64,000 bases of DNA from Sphingomonas sp. EC-HK361. Its GTDB lineage: Bacteria; Pseudomonadota; Alphaproteobacteria; Sphingomonadales; Sphingomonadaceae. The position numbers and the translations under genes are program-made. The notes under the pieces are model-generated. The model saw nothing but the letters and a program-made list of their open reading frames with translations, was not told the origin of the DNA and ran no database searches. This document shows, piece by piece, positions 17,469-24,380 of the stretch (the first letter of the stretch is position 1; every line of letters begins with the position of its first letter). The stretch is from assembly GCF_902498785.1 (NCBI RefSeq), contig NZ_LR701494.1, forward strand, positions 496,001 to 560,000, read 5' to 3'.

Positions 17469-18437
17469 ATGCCCACGACCCTTGCCGCCCAGCTCGCCGC
17501 GCTGGAACTCGGTCACCTCTCGATCAGCGCCGACGCGAGCACCGCGTGCCGCAATCCCCTTCAACCCGATGCCATCGACCAGACCTTGGCGGCGGTCTGG
17601 TCCGACCTGTTCGGGCTCTTCACCGATACCGTCCTTGAGGATCAGGCCGAGGAACTCGGCTGGGGCGTCGTCAACCTGTTCCACCGCGCCGCCGCCAAGG
17701 CATCCACCCGGATCGATCGCGCGACCGACGAGATCCGGCTGCTGCTCGCCACCAACGATGGCTCGGAAGTCCACTCCACCGAACTCGAACAGCAGGTCGA
17801 GCGTGCGCAGGTCGCGGAGGACGAGATGCTGGCGCTGGAGGCGCTCCGCGAGACCGCCGCTGCTCTTTACCTCGCCGAGACCGGGTCATCGTGGCGGCCG
17901 GCCAGTGGCTCGCGGCTCAGCCACGACGCGCTCACCACCTCGGCGGTCGTCCAGGGGCGCGAGTTCCTCAAGGCACGCGCCGAGGGCAAGCGCCGCGCGG
18001 CGATGCCGCAGGGGACGCCGATCGTCTTTGCCGGTGGTCGGCTGAGCTTCGCCTCGACCGATGACGCCAAGACCTATGGCGATGCGATCTGGCAGACGCT
18101 CGACCGCGTGCGGGCCAATGTCGGGGACATGGTCCTCGTTCACGGCGGCGACGGCAAGGGTGCTGACCGCCTCGCGGCATCCTGGGCCGAACGGCACAAG
18201 GTGCCCCAGATCGCCTTCAGCCTCGACAAGCGGCTGGGTGCTCGGGCCGGGTTCAAGCGCAACGAGCAGATGCTCGATTTGAAGCCGCGCTACGTCGTCG
18301 CCTTTGCCGGCAACGGCGTCCTCGAGCGCCTCGTCATCCAGGCCAAGGAGCGCGGTCTCTCCGTTGTCGATCGCCGCGGTCCGCTCGGCACCAATCCCAA
18401 GCAGCATGCGCGTGCGCAGGCGTCAGGGCGCCCCTAA
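17469..18437 (+). CDS. DUF2493 (SLOG-superfamily) protein
   Basis: A 322-residue protein. The C-terminal third (from about residue 180) is a Rossmann-like DUF2493/YspA domain: IVFAGGRLSFASTDD, then VLVHGGDGKGADRLAASWA and a final lysine- and arginine-rich region. SLOG-family proteins bind nucleotides or nucleotide-derived ligands. The N-terminal 170 residues are helical, with a possible coiled coil (VHSTELEQQVERAQVAEDEML). ATG 17469 was chosen because TGGAGA lies 5 nt upstream. The structured element copy A precedes it and a hairpin terminator follows. Confidence 0.8.
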   Translation: MPTTLAAQLAALELGHLSISADASTACRNPLQPDAIDQTLAAVWSDLFGLFTDTVLEDQAEELGWGVVNLFHRAAAKASTRIDRATDEIRLLLATNDGSEVHSTELEQQVERAQVAEDEMLALEALRETAAALYLAETGSSWRPASGSRLSHDALTTSAVVQGREFLKARAEGKRRAAMPQGTPIVFAGGRLSFASTDDAKTYGDAIWQTLDRVRANVGDMVLVHGGDGKGADRLAASWAERHKVPQIAFSLDKRLGARAGFKRNEQMLDLKPRYVVAFAGNGVLERLVIQAKERGLSVVDRRGPLGTNPKQHARAQASGRP

Positions 18438-18445
18438 ATCAATCG

Positions 18446-18469
18446 GGAGCGTGGCTTCGGCCACGCTCC
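18446..18469 (+). terminator. Hairpin terminator after the DUF2493 gene
   Basis: A perfect 10-bp stem GGAGCGTGGC/GCCACGCTCC closes on a TTCG tetraloop 8 nt after the stop. No T-run follows, so it may act bidirectionally or with help. Confidence 0.65.
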
Positions 18470-18482
18470 TCCAGCCGTTGCG

Positions 18483-18920
18483 TTAGCCGCATCGCGTTGC
18501 AGGCGACGCCTTGATCCACCGCCCGAATGCCTCCAGCACCCGGCGCAGCTCGGCGTTTTTGACCGCGCGTCGGGCGTGGGGCAGCGTGAACTATCGTCGC
18601 TGCCGCTCGTGTCGCTCCTGCCAGTCCGCGAGCTCGGTCTGGACCTCGAGCGGAAATGCATCGATCCGGATCGTGCCGCCGAATCCGAGCATCGATCCGC
18701 CCGGTTGACAGTAGAGTCCGATCGGCTCTGACGCGATGCGGCCGGTCACACCTGCCTCCTCATAGGTGTCGCGCTCGGCGGACCGGGAGGCCACCAACCC
18801 GCGGGCGATCTTGCCCTTCGGCAGAATCCAGCGCCGCCGCGTGCGCGAGATCTTGAGCAGCACCGACACATCTCCGCCGGACTCGACGCGGTAGGGGATG
18901 GCGGCCGACTGAGCCTCACG
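18483..18920 (-). pseudogene. Decayed NUDIX hydrolase gene
   Basis: The minus-strand frame reads REAQSAAIPYRVESGGD then VSVLLKISRTRRRWILPKG, the usual opening of a NUDIX protein. It is interrupted by TAG at 18593-18591 after QERHERQRR and then continues in the same frame as FTLPHARRAVKNAELRRVL to a TAA at 18485. A TGG-to-TAG change in an RRRW-type context would explain this. The upstream part has no ATG, GTG or TTG between a TGA and the family N-terminus, so the only start is an internal GTG at 18869. The NUDIX box also lacks its first glutamate (Leu) and has Asp for the RE glutamate. Confidence 0.72.
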
Positions 18921-18998
18921 GATGAGGCGAAAGGATGGTCACGATCAACGTCTAGATCACCTTCAGCCGGCACGCTCCATCACATTGTGCTTACTCGC

Positions 18999-19028
18999 TT
19001 TCCTACACTTGGGTGGGACCGCTAGGAC
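18999..19028 (+). promoter_or_regulatory. TTTCCTACA-type promoter of the secreted nuclease gene
   Basis: TTTCCT at 18999-19004, an 18-nt spacer, then TAGGAC at 19023-19028. The ATG is only 6 nt further, so the transcript may be nearly leaderless; AGGA within the -10 could instead serve as ribosome binding site. Confidence 0.5.
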
Positions 19029-19034
19029 GTTGCC

Positions 19035-19487
19035 ATGTCACTCCTGCTCCTCGCTGCCGCTTCGATGGTTGTGCCCTCCGGGGAGCGTTTCACCTGCACC
19101 CCGGTCGCGGTCTGGGACGGCGATGGTCCGATCTGGTGCCGGGAGGGACCCCGCATCCGGCTGGCGGGGATCGCCGCACGCGAGATCGACGGCAGCTGCC
19201 GACCAGGTCATCCCTGTCCCCGTGCCTCGGGCCGCGAAGCGCGCGATCACCTCGTCGCCCTGCTGGGTGGAGCGCGCGGCACGCTGCGGACCGGCCATGT
19301 TATCGTGCGCGGTCCGGTGCTCAGCTGCCGCTCGAATGGCTCTGCCCGCGGCTCCCGGACGGGCGCTTTCTGCCGCTCCGGCTCGACGGGTGACCTTTCC
19401 TGCGCGATGGTCCGGGGCGGCTACGCTCTGTCGTGGTCACGCTACGATGGCAGGCTGGTCTGCCGATCGGCCCCAGGCTCGTCCTGA
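19035..19487 (+). CDS. Thermonuclease-like (SNase fold) secreted protein
   Basis: A 150-residue protein with a short hydrophobic N-terminus (MSLLLLAAASMVVPSG) that may be a signal peptide. The SNase-like pattern is visible: GDGPIWC, RIRLAGIAAREIDG, then a cysteine-rich middle and SCAMVRGGYALSWSRYDG. SNase-family proteins on conjugative elements are usually exported nucleases. Some SNase catalytic arginines are not obvious, so activity is uncertain. Confidence 0.75.
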   Translation: MSLLLLAAASMVVPSGERFTCTPVAVWDGDGPIWCREGPRIRLAGIAAREIDGSCRPGHPCPRASGREARDHLVALLGGARGTLRTGHVIVRGPVLSCRSNGSARGSRTGAFCRSGSTGDLSCAMVRGGYALSWSRYDGRLVCRSAPGSS

Positions 19488-19574
19488 CCCATCGCTGCCG
19501 GACGGCTCGTCTTCCTGAGCGCGTACGAAACCCTCCCCATCGCCGCCTGATCCCTATGGCGGCCGCGGATCCCT

Positions 19575-19642
19575 GCAACCCGCCGTTCAAGGCCCGTGTT
19601 GCGCCCGCGCTGACGCTTGGCGCTGCCCGCGCCAGCCTTGCC
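19575..19642 (+). repeat. Structured intergenic element, copy B
   Basis: GCAACCCGCC, 6 nt, GGCCCGTGTTGC, a 20-nt variable segment with GCGC/GCGC pairing, then CTGCCCGCGCCAGCCTTGCC. It is 115 nt upstream of the ssb start and matches copy A at 17315-17386 in all fixed blocks. It lies in the 269-nt gap between the nuclease gene and ssb. Confidence 0.6.
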
Positions 19643-19756
19643 CGTCAGGTTCCCCTCCGGCCTCACGGCCTTCAGTGCAGCGCTCCGCTCGAGCCCGCCA
19701 TGGCCGGGTTCTGCGTCGACGGGGACGGTCCCGGCGACCTTCCAGGAGTGAGCCTC

Positions 19757-20167
19757 ATGACCAACACCGTTCTTCTCGTCGGCAACCTCGGCACCGATCC
19801 CGAGACCCGCACCACCCGCGGCGAAACCCGCGTCGTCAGCCTGAGCCTCGGCACCAGTCGGCCCAAGCGCGACAGCGAGGGCAAGACCTTCAAGGATGCG
19901 AGCGGCTACACCGCCAAGGAAACCGAGTGGCACCGCATCACCTGCTTCAACGGCCTCGGCAAGACGGTCGCGCAATATGCCACCAAGGGCATGATGGTCG
20001 CCGTGCGTGGCCGCATCCACTACAGCAAGTGGACCGACCGGGAGGGTGTCGAGCGCTACGGCTGCGAGATCATCGCCGAGGATGTCCAGTTCCTCAGCCG
20101 CGGCAAGCCGGCGGGCGGCGGCGAGCCTTCGGGCCAGAACGATATCGACGACGACCTGCCCTTCTGA
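19757..20167 (+). CDS. ssb: Single-stranded DNA-binding protein
   Basis: A 136-residue OB-fold SSB. The N-terminus MTNTVLLVGNLGTDPETR, the ETEWHRITCFNGLGKTVAQY block and RGRIHYSKWTDREGVERYGCEIIAEDVQFL are typical, and the tail ends DDDLPF, which binds DNA-repair partners. It is somewhat shorter than chromosomal SSB and would coat transferred DNA. AGGAGTGAGCCTC precedes ATG 19757. Two strong terminator arms follow 14 nt after the stop. Confidence 0.95.
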   Translation: MTNTVLLVGNLGTDPETRTTRGETRVVSLSLGTSRPKRDSEGKTFKDASGYTAKETEWHRITCFNGLGKTVAQYATKGMMVAVRGRIHYSKWTDREGVERYGCEIIAEDVQFLSRGKPAGGGEPSGQNDIDDDLPF

Positions 20168-20180
20168 CCGGGCCCGATCA

Positions 20181-20212
20181 GCCCCGGCGGCGTCGCCGCC
20201 GGGGCCTTCTTC
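20181..20212 (+). terminator. Rho-independent terminator after ssb
   Basis: GCCCCGGCGGC and GCCGCCGGGGC form an 11-bp stem around GTC, followed by CTTCTTC. It also lies just beyond the end of the convergent gene at 20211 and may serve both. Confidence 0.8.
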
Positions 20213-20432
20213 ATGCCTGCGGGCGGGTTCCGAAATGCCGAGCGACGATCGCATCCAGGCGCCGCGTCAGCAGTGCGGCAAGCGCCAGCGCATCGCGTTC
20301 CGCATCGAACGGATCGCGCTCGCAGGACGACACGATCGCGTCACGCAGCCAATAGCTGGTCGCAGGATCGGCGAGAATCGCCAGCAACTCGACCACCTCG
20401 GCTCCGTCGAACCGCGGCTCAGGGCTGGCCAT
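20211..20432 (-). CDS. Small helical protein of unknown function
   Basis: A 73-residue acidic protein (FDGAEVVELLAILADPATSYWLRDAIVSSC, then ERDALALAALLTRRLDAIVARHF). No family recognised. Its ATG overlaps the end of the upstream gene by 14 nt, so both form a two-gene operon convergent with ssb. Confidence 0.6.
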   Translation of the reverse strand: MASPEPRFDGAEVVELLAILADPATSYWLRDAIVSSCERDPFDAERDALALAALLTRRLDAIVARHFGTRPQA

Positions 20433-20688
20433 CGTCGCCTCCCTTCACACCAGGCTTTCCGGCCGTCTTGCGCCCCGCACAGGGACCCTGCGACCCGTCG
20501 CCGAGCGCCTTGCGGATGGCCACGCGGAGGCCTTCGGAGCCGAGGGCACCGCCCCCGGCGTCGAGCACGATGATGCCAAGTTCGAGTGCGGCGGCCTGGC
20601 GCAGTGCGTCGCGCAGACTGGCGAGGCGCCGTTCTTCTTCGTCATGTCGGGTGAGCGCATCGAGCGCGCTCGGCTTCTTCTTGGCCAC
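20419..20688 (-). CDS. Conserved small protein (DUF6437-like)
   Basis: An 89-residue protein beginning MAKKKPSALDALTRHDEEERRL with a glycine-rich C-terminal half. I associate it with a small family (DUF6437) of alphaproteobacterial mobile elements, with moderate certainty. AGGAGACTGGTCGTG lies just upstream of the start. The TTTCCTACA promoter box lies 60 nt upstream on the same strand. Confidence 0.65.
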   Translation of the reverse strand: MAKKKPSALDALTRHDEEERRLASLRDALRQAAALELGIIVLDAGGGALGSEGLRVAIRKALGDGSQGPCAGRKTAGKPGVKGGDDGQP

Positions 20689-20726
20689 GACCAGTCTCCT
20701 GTCGGTCGAAGCCCCTTCCGACGTCC

Positions 20727-20756
20727 TTCTTCGCGCAGCGGCGTGGCTGTAGGAAA
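20727..20756 (-). promoter_or_regulatory. TTTCCTACA-type promoter of the 20688 gene
   Basis: The minus strand carries TTTCCTACA at 20756-20748, preceded by the same GCGC that occurs at the copy upstream of the transglycosylase gene. At 18-nt spacing the -10 is GAAGAA, which is poor, so the element is called from the box and its position. Confidence 0.5.
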
Positions 20757-20919
20757 GCGCTTTCTTCAGCTGCCCGGGTCAGTCCCTTTCCTCGAGCGTG
20801 CCGCATCCAATCGGCCGCCGCGGGCATCGAGCCCGCACCGGCCGAGCTCTTCTACTCGCTCGACATGGGGTAGCATGACAGCGGCGAAGACCGGGCCTCA
20901 AGGACGACGGGGCCCCACC

Positions 20920-20979
20920 ATTTTTCCGGCCGATCGACGTTCGTCCTAACCACCAGCGTCATCGCGCGGCCGGAAAAAT
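20920..20979. repeat. 13-nt inverted repeat flanking 34 nt
   Basis: ATTTTTCCGGCCG (20920-20932) and CGGCCGGAAAAAT (20967-20979) are perfect inverted repeats. They lie in a 404-nt gene-free stretch (20689-21092) upstream of the small gene at 21093. A further hairpin CCGCTCC-TGC-GGAGCGG sits at 21006-21022. A partition site, operator or attenuator is possible. Confidence 0.6.
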
Positions 20980-21092
20980 CGTGACCCCCATCGCCGCTGG
21001 CGCGGCCGCTCCTGCGGAGCGGTCCCTGACCCCCGATCTTCCCCGCTGTCCCTCTGACGCCGTCTTTCACTTGAACATTGAGAGGACGGACG

Positions 21093-21332
21093 ATGACCTT
21101 CTACAGCCCGATCAACACCACCGCCGCCGCCACTGCGGACCACGACGCCTATCTCGCCGCCTACGCCAAGGCCGCCGCCAGGGCGCCCTACAGCTACTTC
21201 GACCAGCACATCATCCGCACCGACGACGGCTGCTACTGGGTCGCCGACGAAGGTGACTACGAAAGCCTGATGGCAGACCTGATCGACCGGATCGTCCACA
21301 CCGTGGCCGCCGGACGCAGCGACGAGGAGTAA
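21093..21332 (+). CDS. Small acidic protein of unknown function
   Basis: A 79-residue protein (MTFYSPINTTAAATADHDAYLAAYAKAAARAPYSYFDQHII, then DDGCYWVADEGDYESLMADLIDRIVHTV). GAGAGGACGGACG precedes the ATG. No membrane segment. It is flanked by hairpins on both sides, so it is a single-gene transcription unit, a pattern seen for highly expressed small antirestriction or regulatory proteins; that link is only a suggestion. Confidence 0.65.
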   Translation: MTFYSPINTTAAATADHDAYLAAYAKAAARAPYSYFDQHIIRTDDGCYWVADEGDYESLMADLIDRIVHTVAAGRSDEE

Positions 21333-21336
21333 GACG

Positions 21337-21365
21337 GCGAGAGGGGCTTCGGCGCCTCTCGCTTT
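21337..21365 (+). terminator. Rho-independent terminator
   Basis: GCGAGAGG and CCTCTCGC form an 8-bp stem, with GGCTTCGGCG as the inner loop, followed by TTT, 5 nt after the stop at 21332. Confidence 0.78.
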
Positions 21366-21700
21366 GCTCGTCCAGAGCATCGATCTCTTCTGAAGTAGGT
21401 GCGAGAAGCGCCTGCTCGTGCGGAGCTCCGGCTCGCATATTGACGGGACAGCCTCGCGTTCGCGCTCCTCCCGGATGACCGATCACGGCCCGATCGACAG
21501 ACCAACATCACCGACCGCAGCACCTCGACGATATGGGGCAAAGAGGGCACACCCTATGCGGCAAGCCCGCAGGTTAAGTAGTTGATTTCGGCGGAGCAAA
21601 CCTGTCCCACACGCCGCTCGATTTCGTGGGTCCGTTTTGGCGGACGGTCAACCTGCTGATTCGACTGGATTTCAGCTCCGCAGGTGGCGAGCGAATTCGT
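21366..21700. other. Gene-free stretch with oriT candidate
   Basis: About 335 nt with no supported gene, directly upstream of the traD-traI mobilisation operon, the usual place for a MobF oriT. It contains a hairpin GTCCG-TTTTGG-CGGAC (21630-21645) and an AT-richer patch around 21570-21590. I cannot identify a nick site. The assignment rests only on position and the hairpin. Confidence 0.35.
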
Positions 21701-21730
21701 TTTCCTACACCCCGTCTGTCGCGCTACATC
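21701..21730 (+). promoter_or_regulatory. TTTCCTACA-type promoter of the traD operon
   Basis: TTTCCT at 21701-21706, an 18-nt spacer, then TACATC at 21725-21730, 52 nt upstream of the first gene of the mobilisation operon. Confidence 0.6.
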
Positions 21731-21781
21731 GGCCGAGCCTTGCGAAGCGCGACCACGCTCCATCCGGTGATGGAGACGTGC

Positions 21782-22072
21782 ATGTCGTATCATGAATTCA
21801 TTACCGTGCGGATGAGCGGCACCATGCGTGCCGAGCTGTTCGCCCATGCCGCCGAGCGCCAGCTCGATGTCGGCAAACTCGTCCGCGACCTGATCGCCTT
21901 CGAGCTCGCCGTCGGGCGTCATCGCGCGCGCGAGGCGCTCGGCCAGCTCCTGTTCCTGGCGATCGCCATGGACGAGCTGCTGGCAGCACACAGCGACGAG
22001 ACGCTGCGCGACCATGTCATCCAGCAATGGCGCACGCGCCTCGACGAGGAGGCGTCGTCCGATGCGCAATAA
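21782..22072 (+). CDS. Small protein upstream of traD, possible mobilisation accessory
   Basis: A 96-residue protein (MSYHEFITVRMSGTMRAELFAHAAERQLDVGKLVRDLIAFELAVG). The first 45 residues look like a ribbon-helix-helix: a strand with alternating residues and two helices. RHH proteins such as TraY act as relaxosome accessory factors at oriT, and the position before traD and the relaxase fits; this is inference. GGAG 6 nt before the ATG sets the start at 21782. The stop overlaps the traD start by 11 nt. Confidence 0.68.
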   Translation: MSYHEFITVRMSGTMRAELFAHAAERQLDVGKLVRDLIAFELAVGRHRAREALGQLLFLAIAMDELLAAHSDETLRDHVIQQWRTRLDEEASSDAQ

Positions 22073-24371
22073 GCTCGTCAACTTCACCCGCGGCTCGCAG
22101 CTCATCGGGCATTTCGGCTTCATGTTCGCCGCCGGTCTGAAGGGCCCTCTCCTCTTCGCCATCGCGATCTTCGGAGGCTTCATCTGGTGGCGCGTGTCGG
22201 CGACCCTCAGCAATGCCGAAAGCTACCTCTGCTGGATGCGCCTTTATGTCGCCGGCTACACCTGGTTCGAATTCGATCCCGGGCGCCCGGTCAATCTGGC
22301 GCGGGATGGCGCGCCCCTGCTCGTGCCGATGGCCCGTGCCGCCAGCCATCCGATCATGGCGGCCGCATGGTCGAAGTGCCTGGTCGCGGCGCGCGACGGC
22401 GCCGTGACCGCCTCCCTCATCACGGTTCCCGCAACGATTGCCTTCGCCTGGATCGCCGCGTGGTTCGGCCGCCGCTCGAAGGAAAGCAAGCATGAGCGCG
22501 GCGCCACGCTTGCCGATCTTCCGACCCTGGTTGCCGAAATCGACGCTCACAATCGCGGCGAGCGCGCGATCGAGTATCGGCGGACGCTCGGGCCCGGCTG
22601 GCGCCTCACCTCTCCGGCGGAGCGCCGCGCCGCACAGCTCTACGAACCCTATCGTCTCGCGGGCGTCCCGTTCCCGTGGCGGCTCGAGCAGAGCCACGCC
22701 ATGCTCATCGGCACGACCGGCACCGGCAAGACCGTCTGCCTGCGTGACCTGCTGAGCCAGGTCCGCGCCGCTGGGCACCGCGCGGTGATCTTCGACCTGA
22801 CCGGTGCCTTTATCGAGGCATTCTACGATCCGGAGCGGGACGTCATCCTCAACCCGCTTGATGCGCGCTGCCCGCAATGGTCGGTCTTCGAGGATTGCAC
22901 GGACGAGGCGAGTTTCACCGCCGCCGCGGAAGCACTCGTGCCCCATGACGGGGGCGGCGCGGAGGCCTTCTGGGTACTCGCGGCGCGCATGCTGTTCGTT
23001 GAAATGTGCCTCAAGCTCGCCGCGGAGGGACGCGCGACCAATGCGGCGCTCTCGAACGAGCTGATGACGGCCAGCCTCGCCCATGTGCACCAGCTGATGC
23101 AGGGCACCGTCGCCGATCCGCTCACCGCACCCGAGGCCGCGCGCATGGCGGAGTCGATCCGAGCGGTGTTCAACGCCAACGCCAAGGCGCTCCGCATGCT
23201 GCCGGTGACGGGGGTGCCCTTCTCCGTCCGCCGCTGGGTTGAGGGCAACTGCGCCGAGGCGAGCTTTCTCTTCGTCTCAGCGCGCTATGTCGACATGTCG
23301 GTCGCCTCCAGGCTCCTCACCGTCTGGATGGACACCGCCATGAACACGCTCATGGCAGGACCGCGCACCACCGACCTCAAGGTCTGGTTCCTGTTCGACG
23401 AGCTCGGCGCACTGCATCGCTTGCCCGCGCTCGAAAAAGGACTCCAGACCGCGCGCAACTATGGCGGCGCTATCGTCGCGGGGGTCCATGCCTATGCCAA
23501 GCTGAAGGAAACCTACGGCGACAACATGGCGATGACCCTTGCCGCGCTCGCACGGACCAAGCTCATCTTCGCCACCGCCGACCGCGAGTCCGCGACCTGG
23601 TGCTCCGACTTCATCGGCCACCGTCAGTATCGCGAGATGGAGGAGGGCTACAGCTACGGGTACAATAATGCGCGGGACGCGGTGAGCCTCACGCCCAGGC
23701 GCCAGATCGAACCGCTTCTGCTGCCCGACCAGCTGATGAACCTGCCGAGGCTGCAAGGCTATCTCAAGTTCCCCGACGGCTTTCCGGCGGCACCAGTGCG
23801 CCTCGACTACGTCGCCTATCCGAGCCGTGCCGAGCCGTTCATTCCCCGCTCTTCGACGCTTCCGAGCACCTCCGGACCGGACCCCAGTGCCGCTCAAAAC
23901 GAGCCCACCGGAGACACGAGCGGCGCCAGCGACCAGGGGCCGGGCCCGCGCTCACAGCAGGACCGCAAAGCCGATCCGGCGAGCGCGCGCAGGCTGCCGG
24001 ACGGCCACGCGAAGCCGAAGATGCGTGCCGCCGACCGCGAGCCTGCCTTCGGAAAGGCGCCGGCAGATCCACCGCGCGACAGGCACAATGGCGAAGGCCT
24101 ACCACAAGGCGCTCGGCAGCCGACCGCCTCCGTCGGATCGGCCCGGCTTCTGCTCTCAAAGGCGACCGGCGCGACTGACGGGGCCCCGGAGGCCATTGAT
24201 CAAGCGACGGCGCCTGCCGCCCCGGTGACCCGGACGGGCGCAGACGCTGGCCGTCAGGGAGGTGCCACCGAACGCCCGCGACAGCAGGAGAATATCACCC
24301 GTCGAGAGCTGCGCGAGGGCATTGCGCCCTCAGACCCGCACGCCAGCGACGAACCCGAACTCGATTTCTGA
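22062..24371 (+). CDS. traD: Type IV coupling protein TraD
   Basis: A 769-residue TraD/VirD4-family ATPase that links the relaxosome to the T4SS. Two membrane segments lie at about residues 15-40 and 105-130. The P-loop domain has Walker A GTTGTGKT (217-224) and Walker B FLFDELGAL (Asp446, Glu447). After about residue 595 the protein becomes a low-complexity hydrophilic tail rich in Pro, Ser and Gly, ending EPELDF. F TraD also has a C-terminal tail for relaxosome recognition. The start MRNKLVNFTRGSQ overlaps the upstream gene; traI follows after 9 nt. Confidence 0.93.
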   Translation: MRNKLVNFTRGSQLIGHFGFMFAAGLKGPLLFAIAIFGGFIWWRVSATLSNAESYLCWMRLYVAGYTWFEFDPGRPVNLARDGAPLLVPMARAASHPIMAAAWSKCLVAARDGAVTASLITVPATIAFAWIAAWFGRRSKESKHERGATLADLPTLVAEIDAHNRGERAIEYRRTLGPGWRLTSPAERRAAQLYEPYRLAGVPFPWRLEQSHAMLIGTTGTGKTVCLRDLLSQVRAAGHRAVIFDLTGAFIEAFYDPERDVILNPLDARCPQWSVFEDCTDEASFTAAAEALVPHDGGGAEAFWVLAARMLFVEMCLKLAAEGRATNAALSNELMTASLAHVHQLMQGTVADPLTAPEAARMAESIRAVFNANAKALRMLPVTGVPFSVRRWVEGNCAEASFLFVSARYVDMSVASRLLTVWMDTAMNTLMAGPRTTDLKVWFLFDELGALHRLPALEKGLQTARNYGGAIVAGVHAYAKLKETYGDNMAMTLAALARTKLIFATADRESATWCSDFIGHRQYREMEEGYSYGYNNARDAVSLTPRRQIEPLLLPDQLMNLPRLQGYLKFPDGFPAAPVRLDYVAYPSRAEPFIPRSSTLPSTSGPDPSAAQNEPTGDTSGASDQGPGPRSQQDRKADPASARRLPDGHAKPKMRAADREPAFGKAPADPPRDRHNGEGLPQGARQPTASVGSARLLLSKATGATDGAPEAIDQATAPAAPVTRTGADAGRQGGATERPRQQENITRRELREGIAPSDPHASDEPELDF

Positions 24372-24380
24372 GAGAAGACC

